A stretch of 40,258 bases of DNA, from contig JAYENR010000174.1 of assembly GCA_034722175.1 (NCBI GenBank), positions 1 through 40,258 of the forward strand, given 5' to 3'. This document shows positions 16,771 to 24,577 of this stretch, one piece after another. This DNA is from Thiomicrorhabdus sp034722175 (lineage in GTDB: Bacteria > Pseudomonadota > Gammaproteobacteria > Thiomicrospirales > Thiomicrospiraceae). The first letter of the stretch is position 1. Each line of letters starts with the position of its first letter. The translations under genes and the position numbers were made by a program. The notes under the pieces are model-generated. The model was not told the origin of the DNA. It saw only the letters and a list, made by a program, of their open reading frames with translations, and searched no databases.

Positions 16771-17464
16771 TGTTGTATTCTTTTAGTTTACGATTCGTGA
16801 TTGAAATAATCTTACCATCCTCCATTTCAATAACGACATCCGCAATGGCTGCAACAATAGGGTCATGCGTTGCAATAAGTATGGAGCCAGATTGTTGTTC
16901 AACATGATTACGTAATTTATTTAATATGAGTTTTGCGGTCTTAGAATCCACATTCCCAGTAGGTTCGTCTGCTAATAGCAATTTTGGTGAATTAATCAAT
17001 GCCCGAGCAATCGCTGCTCTTTGACGTTCTCCACCTGAAATCTCAGTTGCAAAAGACTCTGCTCGATGCAAAATCCCCATATCATCAAGCAATCCTAGTG
17101 CACGTTTTTGACGCGCTTCAGAAGAAAAACATGGATTAAAAAGCAAAGCCGCTTCTACATTTTCTCTTAAGGTTAAAACAGGGATTAGGTGGTGAAATTG
17201 AAATACAAAACCGATGAAATCACGACGAAACTGATGTAAAGAACCGACTTGGTTTAAATTTTTACCTTCATAGAGGATCTCACCGCTCGTCTGGGTGTCT
17301 AGAGTTCCAATGAGATTCAGAAGGGTGCTTTTACCACAGCCAGAAGTCCCCACTAAAGCGTAAATCTTACCTGTTTCAAGTGTTAGATCGATACCTTCAA
17401 GGGCTTTGATAAGGCCATTGTCGTACTCTTTATAGAGGGATTTTATTTTAATTAGATCACTCAT
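16760..17464 (-). CDS. ABC transporter ATPase, MacB/LolD type
   Basis: A 234-residue nucleotide-binding subunit. Walker A is GTSGCGKST (39-47), the Q-loop is in FVFQFHHLIPVLT, the signature is ISGGERQRAAIARAL, and Walker B is LLLADEPTGN. These are typical of the LolD/MacB/FtsE branch, which works with FtsX-like permeases in mechanotransmission or export rather than classical uptake. The frame extends 23 codons upstream, but the ATG at 17464 overlaps the permease stop by eight bases, an arrangement consistent with coupling, and the protein alignment begins there. It acts with the permease encoded just upstream. Confidence 0.88.
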   Translation of the reverse strand: MSDLIKIKSLYKEYDNGLIKALEGIDLTLETGKIYALVGTSGCGKSTLLNLIGTLDTQTSGEILYEGKNLNQVGSLHQFRRDFIGFVFQFHHLIPVLTLRENVEAALLFNPCFSSEARQKRALGLLDDMGILHRAESFATEISGGERQRAAIARALINSPKLLLADEPTGNVDSKTAKLILNKLRNHVEQQSGSILIATHDPIVAAIADVVIEMEDGKIISITNRKLKEYNNAK

Positions 17465-18584
17465 ATCGGGTTGCTCGTGAAATCTGGATTTTTGTACCGT
17501 AAAAGGCTGGAAATAACGTACTGAGAACGCCAATCACCAGAGACATTAATATGACATTGAAAAAGAGATTGATGCCAAGTGTATCTGGAATAAATATAAC
17601 CGTAATTGGAAAGGCCGTTTGCAATGCTATCATGATGGGGTAAGCACCAAAATATCCAATTATTCCGCCTGCTAAAGATAGGGTTAAAGCTTCCACCAGA
17701 AAGATGGCAACAATTGTAGGTCTTGACCAGCCAATAGTACTTAAAATTCCAATCTCTTTGGTACGTTCATTTGTTGCCATAATAAAGGTATTAATTAGAA
17801 CGGCGACAGCAATAATTAGCGTTAAGATTGAGACGATTTTTGAGAAGTAAAACACACTTTTAAGTGGGCCAAATGTGTCTGGCATCTGTTGGCTCTCTGC
17901 TGCACGCATTTTAGGAAACAGTGCATTAATGTGAGCAATCACTTTAGGGGTGTTGGTGGTATCTGATAATTTTAGGAAAAGCATACTTGCCTTGCCTGCT
18001 TTATCTTCTAATCCCTGTACACTCTCAAGGTCTGTTATGACACCTGCGTTTAAAAAACTTAACCAACTTGAGTAAATTCCGACAATTTTATAGTTTTTTT
18101 CACCATTAAGTTTTATCTTATCACCCACACTTAATTTAAATACTTTTGCCATTTTTTCGCCAATAGCGATTTCTCGATCTAAATCTTCCGGGGCACGCCC
18201 TTTAATAATGCTAAATCCTAAGCGTTGAGCAAAAGTTGCAAAACTCGAAACACCTAAAATAAACGTGGTGTTTTTTCCATTGATTCGTTTATGTGTAACA
18301 AGCAGGGTTGCAACAGAGGTGACACCCTCAATTTGACTAATTGTTTTGATGGTTTCACTGTCAATAATCGAATTAAGTGGGGTGGGAGCATATTTGGCTT
18401 GTACGGCAATATCCACATCTTGATGTTCCATTGCGGTTGAAATTTGCTGGGTAAACGAATTTCCGATAGTAGTAAGAACCGCATACAGCATAATAATTAA
18501 TGCGATAGAGAAAAGGGTAAAAAAAGATCTTAATCTGGTTCGTAATATATTACGAAAGGCATAGTTTAGGATAATTTTAAACAC
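17457..18584 (-). CDS. FtsX-like/MacB-type ABC permease
   Basis: A 375-residue permease with one N-terminal transmembrane helix (about 19-42), a large extracytoplasmic MacB-PCD domain, and three C-terminal helices (about 250-350), the standard FtsX/MacB topology. ATNERTKEIGILSTIGWS is the coupling-helix signature that contacts the ATPase. It starts at GTG, five bases after AAGGA. First gene of a four-gene minus-strand operon (permease, ATPase, YjdF-like protein, CPBP homologue). No adaptor gene of HlyD type is in this operon, unlike the one at 20070-24385. Confidence 0.85.
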   Translation of the reverse strand: MFKIILNYAFRNILRTRLRSFFTLFSIALIIMLYAVLTTIGNSFTQQISTAMEHQDVDIAVQAKYAPTPLNSIIDSETIKTISQIEGVTSVATLLVTHKRINGKNTTFILGVSSFATFAQRLGFSIIKGRAPEDLDREIAIGEKMAKVFKLSVGDKIKLNGEKNYKIVGIYSSWLSFLNAGVITDLESVQGLEDKAGKASMLFLKLSDTTNTPKVIAHINALFPKMRAAESQQMPDTFGPLKSVFYFSKIVSILTLIIAVAVLINTFIMATNERTKEIGILSTIGWSRPTIVAIFLVEALTLSLAGGIIGYFGAYPIMIALQTAFPITVIFIPDTLGINLFFNVILMSLVIGVLSTLFPAFYGTKIQISRATRYE

Positions 18585-18613
18585 AAGATTCCTTTCTTAA
18601 GAGGACTTTTTTA

Positions 18614-18631
18614 ATGTTCAATTTAGAACAT
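18614..18631. promoter_or_regulatory. Inverted repeat, possible operator
   Basis: ATGTTC-AATTTA-GAACAT is a perfect six-base inverted repeat with a six-base spacer, 30 bases upstream of the permease start at 18584. Its size and position suit a dimeric regulator. No regulator gene is next to the operon, so this is only a candidate. Confidence 0.35.
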
Positions 18632-18674
18632 CATTAAGTCACTTTGAGCACTTAATATATTATCGTATAACCAA

Positions 18675-18702
18675 AAAAAGGTGCACATTATGTACACCTT
18701 TT
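18675..18702 (-). terminator. Rho-independent terminator after the lipoprotein gene
   Basis: AAAAAGGTG / CACCTTTT stem with a small mismatch and loop around ATTAT, followed on the minus strand by a run of T. It separates the lipoprotein gene from the downstream permease operon. The plus strand also ends in T-rich sequence, so it may work in both directions. Confidence 0.75.
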
Positions 18703-18734
18703 ATTGTTGTTTTAGTGATTAAAACCAAGTTTTG

Positions 18735-19754
18735 TTATGGGAGAGCAACATCACCTGCCGCTAACTCTGAACAATTCATCACACCAATGGTTTCTCCATC
18801 AAATACTACATTGAATGAGTTTTCAACTGTATCATCTAAAGTCATACTCATTGAAGTACCATTGGCACCGGAAACAGTAATAACACCTGAAGTCATAACA
18901 CTATCTTCATTTATCACTATCGGTGTCGTGCTAATGTTTACAACACCTGTTTCAGGGTCAGTGTAAGTGATATTGGTTACCACAAACACATCATTAGTAT
19001 CCGACACATAGGATGAAATATTTGCATTTGTGACTTCAAATGTTGTATTTGAACGACCATCTAGCACACTCAATAAGTCAGCTGAGATTGTATTTTGGTC
19101 ATCAACCGTTGCAGACTCATCTCCATTTGCATTATCAAAACGAGCATTGGTAAGTGTGACCACGTGAGTGAACGTACCCTCTGTTCCGACTTCAGTAAGA
19201 CTTATCCCTGAACTCCCTGTAGAGATTTCAGTATATTGTGGAATAGGCCCTGTATCACTAGGTATTCCATCCGCTGTCCCATGGATGGTCATACTTTCAA
19301 CTGCATCACCCGTACAGAAGTTGGTAAATGTGTAAGTCACATCATCTACACCATCTTCATGTGTTCCGACGATGGTTAATTCACCTGGATCAGCTATTGG
19401 ACAACTTCCTGCTATTGTGTCAGAGATAGGAGTAGCTTCTCGAGTACTCACCGTTCTAGTTGATACAACTTGATCATTTAAATCAGCAACATGTTCAATC
19501 GCTACCGCGTAAGCCGATGATAACGTTGTTGATGAAGTAATAGTTGTGTCAGATACATAGCTACAACCTGGTAAAGCTTCCGCCGCATTCATAGCCAAAC
19601 TTTCAGAAGTTGCCGCATTTAATTCAACTTCAGACTCTGGTGCTGGTGCTGGTGCATCACCATCACTGCTTCCACCACCGCCGCCACAACCTGATAACAT
19701 TCCTAAACTTAATCCTGCTGTTACAAGTGCTGTTACAAGTAATTTTGTTTTCAT
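18735..19754 (-). CDS. Predicted lipoprotein with glycine-rich linker, unknown function
   Basis: A 339-residue exported protein of no family I recognise. The signal peptide ends in a lipobox (LSGC, lipidated C23), followed at once by GGGGGSS and an Ala/Pro-rich acidic linker, a common design of surface or outer-membrane lipoproteins in marine gammaproteobacteria. The rest is Thr/Ser/Asp-rich, low in Lys, and looks beta-rich, with cysteines (for example PGCSY, GSCP, NFCTG, NCSE) that could pair in the oxidising envelope. GAAGGGG precedes the ATG. It is a single-gene unit bounded by terminators. The GC-skewed linker may be low complexity. Confidence 0.6.
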   Translation of the reverse strand: MKTKLLVTALVTAGLSLGMLSGCGGGGGSSDGDAPAPAPESEVELNAATSESLAMNAAEALPGCSYVSDTTITSSTTLSSAYAVAIEHVADLNDQVVSTRTVSTREATPISDTIAGSCPIADPGELTIVGTHEDGVDDVTYTFTNFCTGDAVESMTIHGTADGIPSDTGPIPQYTEISTGSSGISLTEVGTEGTFTHVVTLTNARFDNANGDESATVDDQNTISADLLSVLDGRSNTTFEVTNANISSYVSDTNDVFVVTNITYTDPETGVVNISTTPIVINEDSVMTSGVITVSGANGTSMSMTLDDTVENSFNVVFDGETIGVMNCSELAAGDVALP

Positions 19755-20069
19755 GATATTTCCCCTTCATGTAATGACTTAACTTAGAAGCTCTTCATTA
19801 AGCATCTGTATAAGTAGATTCTTCAGCTCCTATACTAGTTCTTAATACTTAGTTAGGACATCACCTATTTGGGTGATATGGGGTGTTTTATAATAAGTTT
19901 TACACGATAAATTGATTTGAGATAATTACTTAAAAGAGTGGAGTAAGGTCTAATTGTTTGAAGGGGGTAATTAACCTGGTTTCAGGTAGCTTTGTTTTGA
20001 CGATTAAAATGTGCCTATGGGATGAACAGGCCTATTATTGTGCAGGCCTGTTTGGAATAGAAAATAGTT
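19755..20069. other. Gene-free stretch between exporter operon and lipoprotein gene
   Basis: This 315-base non-coding gap carries the hairpin at 20025-20052 after the adaptor gene, and a six-base stem ATCACC/GGTGAT at 19860-19877 that could be an operator or hairpin upstream of the lipoprotein gene. No promoter was clear enough to call and no reading frame of interest was seen. Confidence 0.5.
20025..20052. terminator. Hairpin built from CAGGCCTA and CAGGCCTG
   Basis: AACAGGCCT (20025-20033) and AGGCCTGTT (20044-20052) form a perfect nine-base stem with a ten-base loop, just after the stop of the HlyD-type adaptor. Copy 7 of the palindrome (20043-20050) is the downstream arm; the upstream arm is a one-mismatch copy. 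No T-run follows on the minus strand, so terminator function is likely but not certain. Confidence 0.55.
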
Positions 20070-21275
20070 TTAAATCGTTCTCTCTTCGATAATGATACCG
20101 TTTTCCACTGCATCACTGGGGTGGTTGATGATGGTTTCGTTTTCAGACACGCCTGTTAGGATTTGTGCCGTTAAGCCGTTACGTTTACCAATCGTAACTT
20201 GTTTACGTTTGGCTTGGTCGTTTTCAATCGCAAAGACCGCCCAGCCATCTTGATAGCGGAACAGTGCACTGGATGGGACTTGTAAGATGTCTTCTTTATG
20301 CCACAGAATAAACTTAGCCTCGACACGATAGGCATCCCCTAAACGTTGCCATTGTTCAGTTGGCGATGTAAAGTCAGAGATAATCCACACACGCTGTTCT
20401 TCAACCCCTAAAGCAGAAACTTTGGTGAAACCAGCGGGTTCAACTAAACGGACAATGCCTTCCAAAGGTTCTTCCCCCCCCCAACGATCAAACATCACTT
20501 TCATGCCCGGTTTGATTTTAACGGCATCGGCAGATAAAACATCAACGATGACTTCGAGTGCGGTTGGGTCTCCTACCTCTAATAAAGACTCTCCGGTGGT
20601 AACTGGGCCTTCACATTTACGATTTACATTTAGGATTTTACCGTCAATTGGCGAGTAAACAGCGACCCGTTCTTGAGGCGTATCATGTGGGTTGGCGGCT
20701 GAATACTCCAGTGTCGTTAATGCCGCTTGTAGCTCGTAGTTGGCGACTTCAACGTTAAAGTTAGCCGAACGCTTGTTGGCGGTAGCAGTTAAAGAAGCGG
20801 TTTTTGCTTTGTCGTAAACCTCTTGTGCAATGAGTCCTTTCTCTAATAAAGGTAAGTAGCGTTTTACTTCATCGCTGGCTAATTGAGCGGAAGCGGTGGC
20901 CGATTGAACTTGCTGTTTAGCGGCCTGTAATGCCGATCTGGAAGCGGACACTTGAGCTTCTGCTTGAGCGCGGCTACGTGGGTCGAGCACTTGTGATTCA
21001 AGCGGGGTAATGCCTAATAAGGTTTGACCTTGAGTGACGTCATCGCCAACGTTTAAATGCATGCGGCAAGTCATACCATTGACGGGAGAGGCAATCACAT
21101 AGCGATCAATCACTCGGGTACGACCATCTTCTTCAACGGTCAATGTTAGTGGAGCACGGATTACTTTGGTGGTTTCTATCAATACCGGTTTAGGCCAAAA
21201 TCCCCAAGTTAGCAGTACGATAATGAGGACACTAACAACTAAAATACCAGGGTGGTTTTTGAATGGGATATTCAT
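20070..21275 (-). CDS. HlyD/RND-type periplasmic adaptor of an ABC exporter
   Basis: A 401-residue membrane-fusion protein. One hydrophobic anchor (about 12-28) is followed by a biotinyl-lipoyl half-motif (ASPVNGMTCRMHLNVGDDVT), a long alpha-hairpin of about 100 residues rich in Ala/Gln, the second lipoyl half (VYSPIDGKILNV) and beta-barrel domains. Such proteins link an inner-membrane pump to an outer-membrane TolC-like channel. It is the last gene of an ATPase-permease-adaptor operon, four bases after the permease. A run of nine G on the coding strand (20474-20482) encodes part of WGGEEP and is prone to slippage. No TolC gene is in the window. Confidence 0.87.
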   Translation of the reverse strand: MNIPFKNHPGILVVSVLIIVLLTWGFWPKPVLIETTKVIRAPLTLTVEEDGRTRVIDRYVIASPVNGMTCRMHLNVGDDVTQGQTLLGITPLESQVLDPRSRAQAEAQVSASRSALQAAKQQVQSATASAQLASDEVKRYLPLLEKGLIAQEVYDKAKTASLTATANKRSANFNVEVANYELQAALTTLEYSAANPHDTPQERVAVYSPIDGKILNVNRKCEGPVTTGESLLEVGDPTALEVIVDVLSADAVKIKPGMKVMFDRWGGEEPLEGIVRLVEPAGFTKVSALGVEEQRVWIISDFTSPTEQWQRLGDAYRVEAKFILWHKEDILQVPSSALFRYQDGWAVFAIENDQAKRKQVTIGKRNGLTAQILTGVSENETIINHPSDAVENGIIIEERTI

Positions 21276-21279
21276 GGCT

Positions 21280-23643
21280 TTATTCCTTTGCCTTTAATAC
21301 CGCTACCATATCAAGGTGAGCGAGGTTTCGCCATATCATAATGGCGGAGAGTAGGGATGAGGCGATGACAACTGAAGCTGCAAATGCATAGACATCAGCA
21401 TCTAAAACAAGTGGGATTCGATATAAATCACTGTCGAAATTCATAGCTAAATAGGCACACAAGCCGTTACCAATCAGGAAGCCGATTGGAATCGCAATTA
21501 AAGTAAGCAGGCCTAGTTCCCCCAATAAGATATAAGCGACCTCACTGCGTTTAAATCCGAGCACCCGTAAACTAGCTAGCTCTCGGTTTCTTTCTGAAAG
21601 CGCAATTCGCATGCTGTTATAGACCACGCCAAACGCAATACTGCCACCAAGCAAAGTGGAGATAAAGGTAAAGAATAGAATGGTGTCACTCATGGTTTCA
21701 TAAAAACCTTCAATTGCCGAAGTTTGTTCTATTACTCCAATAATTCTAGGCATGTTTTTGATCTCTTTATACGCCTGTTTTTGATACTTATCATCCACTT
21801 TTAAGTAAGCGCCAGAGATGACATCACCTTCGTTCAGTAATCGGTTTAAGGTACTACGTTGTAGATAGACGTTTAATCCAAGGTACTGTTTGGTCGTGCC
21901 GACTACTTGTACATCTATGGTAGGGCGGCTGCCTTCTAATACTTCAACTGTAAGGGTGTCACCGACTTTAATGTGTAACTGCTCAGATAGGTAATCGGTA
22001 ATAATCACCCCTTCAGTAGGGACTGAAATATCCTTTAATTCACTGTCTAGTATGCGAGTGAGTTGACTATTAGGTTCTACGCCACTCAGTGAGGTACGAT
22101 AAGAGCGATGCTCAAACTTGAGCTTTGCACGAACACTTCTAAACCCTTCCGCATACTCGACACCCTGGACGTTTGTGAGTGAGTAAAGTGAACGTTGAGA
22201 AGTCGGTTCGGTGTAGAAGGCCATCAAATCTTCACGCTGGCTTAAGTTGTATTGGACATCAATCATTTCATTGACAGCATCTTCTTGAAAGCTCCCTACC
22301 ATCATAATTCCACAGGCCATTCCAATGCCCAACGTCGTTAATAGAGACTTAAAAGGGCGGCGTTCTATGTGCCGAAGAATCATACGCGAGGGTTGTGAAA
22401 AATGTTGCTGTAAACCTAAACGTTCAAGGGTGGTTTGTTTATAAGCTGCAGGCTGTTCTGGACGCATGCCTTGGGCGGGTGGTAAGGTTGCGGCTTGTTT
22501 GACTGCGTACAATGTACCAATAATCGCAACAGCAATACTTACTAAGGCGGCAGAAGCAATCACTTCAGGGTTTAATAGGTAATGCATATAGGGCAAGCTG
22601 TATACCTCCATGTAAAGGTTACTCATGCCTTTCCCCATCCAGATGCCAACCCCCAGACCAGCCAAAATGCCTAAGCTGGTAATCATCATCACCAACTTGC
22701 TGTAATGCAACCCGACTTCAAAGTTGCTGTAACCAAATGCTTTAAGTACCGAAATTTGTTCTCGCTCTAAGGCGATGAGTCGGCTAATCACGACATTTAA
22801 TAAAAAGGCAGCAACCCCAAAAAAGATAATTGGAAACATGGTTGCCATATTCTGTAACTGTTTTAACTCTTCCGTTAAAAAACGGTTAGACAATTGGTTT
22901 TCGCGCTCAATGGCGCCTATTCCACCATATGGCCTAAGAATTTGGTCGAGTTGAGCAATCACATCTTGGGCGTTGCTGCCTTTGGTTAACGTTAGTGTGA
23001 CATTATTGAAAGTGCCTTTCATGTCATAGCCGCTGGCTAGAGGTTCTCGTGCCATCCATAAGACACCATAGCTTTTATAGTCTGGAAACATCGCACCAGG
23101 GGCAATTTGGTAAATGTATTCAGGGGATAAGCCCGTTCCGACAATTTTTAAGGTTTTACTACGTCCATTAATGGTGGCTTCGAGCTGATCGCCTGATTTT
23201 AAGTTGTGAGCGAATGCAAACTCTTCACTTAAAATGACTTCGTTATCACGACCTGATTCAAGCAGGCGACCACTTCTAAGAAAGATTTGATTAAGTAATC
23301 CTGGGCTGTTGGCAGGTAAAGAGATTAACCGACCACCAACTGGATCGTCGTAACCTTCAATATCGAGATTTACATAAGACACCACACGGGTTTCAACTTT
23401 GTCCACGCCCGGGATGGCTTTGATACGTTTGACTACTGACAGTGGGGCGCGTTTTAAGTTAGCGAATACATCGGCAAAGTGATGGTCACGATAATAACTC
23501 TCACGAGTTTCATATAAAGAGTCATAGGTGCTTAACGACATGATAAAAATAGCGACGCCACTGACAATCACCATCGCAATCGCTAAGGCTTGCATACGCA
23601 TATTCCAAAGTTCTCGCCAAAGTTTGATGTCGATTGCGTTCAT
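21280..23643 (-). CDS. Large ABC permease with two FtsX domains
   Basis: A 787-residue permease with two FtsX-like halves: an N-terminal helix, a large extracytoplasmic domain and three helices (about 265-375), then a second set (helix about 430, extracytoplasmic domain, three helices about 655-775). SRLIALEREQISVLKAFGYS and ALSERNRELASLRVLGFK are the two coupling motifs that contact the ATPase. This duplicated form is usual for three-part ABC-MFP systems such as DevC-like or putative lipid/lipoprotein exporters. It is five bases from the ATPase and four from the adaptor. The substrate is unknown. Confidence 0.88.
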   Translation of the reverse strand: MNAIDIKLWRELWNMRMQALAIAMVIVSGVAIFIMSLSTYDSLYETRESYYRDHHFADVFANLKRAPLSVVKRIKAIPGVDKVETRVVSYVNLDIEGYDDPVGGRLISLPANSPGLLNQIFLRSGRLLESGRDNEVILSEEFAFAHNLKSGDQLEATINGRSKTLKIVGTGLSPEYIYQIAPGAMFPDYKSYGVLWMAREPLASGYDMKGTFNNVTLTLTKGSNAQDVIAQLDQILRPYGGIGAIERENQLSNRFLTEELKQLQNMATMFPIIFFGVAAFLLNVVISRLIALEREQISVLKAFGYSNFEVGLHYSKLVMMITSLGILAGLGVGIWMGKGMSNLYMEVYSLPYMHYLLNPEVIASAALVSIAVAIIGTLYAVKQAATLPPAQGMRPEQPAAYKQTTLERLGLQQHFSQPSRMILRHIERRPFKSLLTTLGIGMACGIMMVGSFQEDAVNEMIDVQYNLSQREDLMAFYTEPTSQRSLYSLTNVQGVEYAEGFRSVRAKLKFEHRSYRTSLSGVEPNSQLTRILDSELKDISVPTEGVIITDYLSEQLHIKVGDTLTVEVLEGSRPTIDVQVVGTTKQYLGLNVYLQRSTLNRLLNEGDVISGAYLKVDDKYQKQAYKEIKNMPRIIGVIEQTSAIEGFYETMSDTILFFTFISTLLGGSIAFGVVYNSMRIALSERNRELASLRVLGFKRSEVAYILLGELGLLTLIAIPIGFLIGNGLCAYLAMNFDSDLYRIPLVLDADVYAFAASVVIASSLLSAIMIWRNLAHLDMVAVLKAKE

Positions 23644-23647
23644 AATT

Positions 23648-24385
23648 TTACCAGCTTAAGTCTTTAGGGGATAAACGGCTTTGATTGGTTTTGATTTCAG
23701 TGATGTGCCCATCGGTTAAATGGATCACTCGGTCAGCCATAGAGGCAATACCCGCATTGTGAGTGATGATCGCCGTCGTGGTGCCTAACTCTTGATTGAC
23801 GCGCTGTAACGCTTCAAGAACCTTAATACCTGTCTGAAAATCCAGTGCCCCTGTCGGTTCATCACATAACAGAACATCAGGGTTTTTAGCAATGGCTCGC
23901 GCAATCGCGACGCGTTGTTGTTCACCACCGGAGAGTTGTGCAGGAAAGTGATCCAAACGTTCACCTAAGCCGACTAATTCTAAAGCGGCTTCTGGCGTCA
24001 TTGGGGATTTAGATATTTCGGTTACAACGGCCACATTCTCACGAGCGGTTAAGCTTGGAATTAAGTTGTAGAATTGGAATACAAACCCAACATGATAACG
24101 CCGGTAGTCAGTTAATTCGTCATCGTTGGCAGAAGTTAAATCTTGATTACCATAGAGTACTTTCCCTTCCGTAGGCGTATCTAAACCGCCTAAAATATTC
24201 AGCAGCGTAGACTTACCACTGCCTGATGCTCCTAGCAAGACCGTCAACTCTCCCTTATAAAGGTCTAAATCGACTCCGCGTAAGGCTTGCACTTTTACTT
24301 CGCCCATTTGATAGATTTTAGTCACCCCTTGCGCGTGAAACACAATCTCTTTTTCAGTAGAAGTTGGATTTGGTTGTTCAGGCAT
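23648..24385 (-). CDS. ABC exporter ATPase (LolD/DevA type)
   Basis: A 245-residue ATP-binding subunit with Walker A GASGSGKST, Q-loop FVFQFYNLIPSLT, signature LSGGEQQRVAIARAI and Walker B VLLCDEPTGALD, all of the MacB/LolD branch. A strong GGAGGAATC site precedes the ATG at 24385. It begins the three-gene operon with the double FtsX permease and the HlyD-type adaptor, so the complex spans the envelope. The 192 bases upstream are AT-rich with the terminator of the next gene at 24519-24564; no promoter was called. Confidence 0.9.
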   Translation of the reverse strand: MPEQPNPTSTEKEIVFHAQGVTKIYQMGEVKVQALRGVDLDLYKGELTVLLGASGSGKSTLLNILGGLDTPTEGKVLYGNQDLTSANDDELTDYRRYHVGFVFQFYNLIPSLTARENVAVVTEISKSPMTPEAALELVGLGERLDHFPAQLSGGEQQRVAIARAIAKNPDVLLCDEPTGALDFQTGIKVLEALQRVNQELGTTTAIITHNAGIASMADRVIHLTDGHITEIKTNQSRLSPKDLSW

Positions 24386-24518
24386 TTTGATTCCTCCAAA
24401 ATGAAGTATATCAGCTGAAAATAAGCTTGCTGAAGAGTTGTTTTATTTAAATGCGGTAAGCTTAATTTAGATTAAGTTCTTAACAAGTTGAAGAGATTTG
24501 GAAAAGGTAGGGAAAAAT

Positions 24519-24564
24519 AAAACTGAACAGGCCTGGTATACGCTAACCAGGCCTGTTCAGTTTT
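24519..24564 (-). terminator. 19-base perfect hairpin with two CAGGCCTG copies
   Basis: AAAACTGAACAGGCCTGGT (24519-24537) and ACCAGGCCTGTTCAGTTTT (24546-24564) pair perfectly over 19 bases with an eight-base loop; copies 8 and 9 of the palindrome lie in the arms. On the minus strand TTTTATTTTT follows the stem, an ideal terminator for the calcium-binding-repeat gene upstream. It is the clearest case of the motif used as a terminator. Confidence 0.85.
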
Positions 24565-24577
24565 AAATGAGATAATT

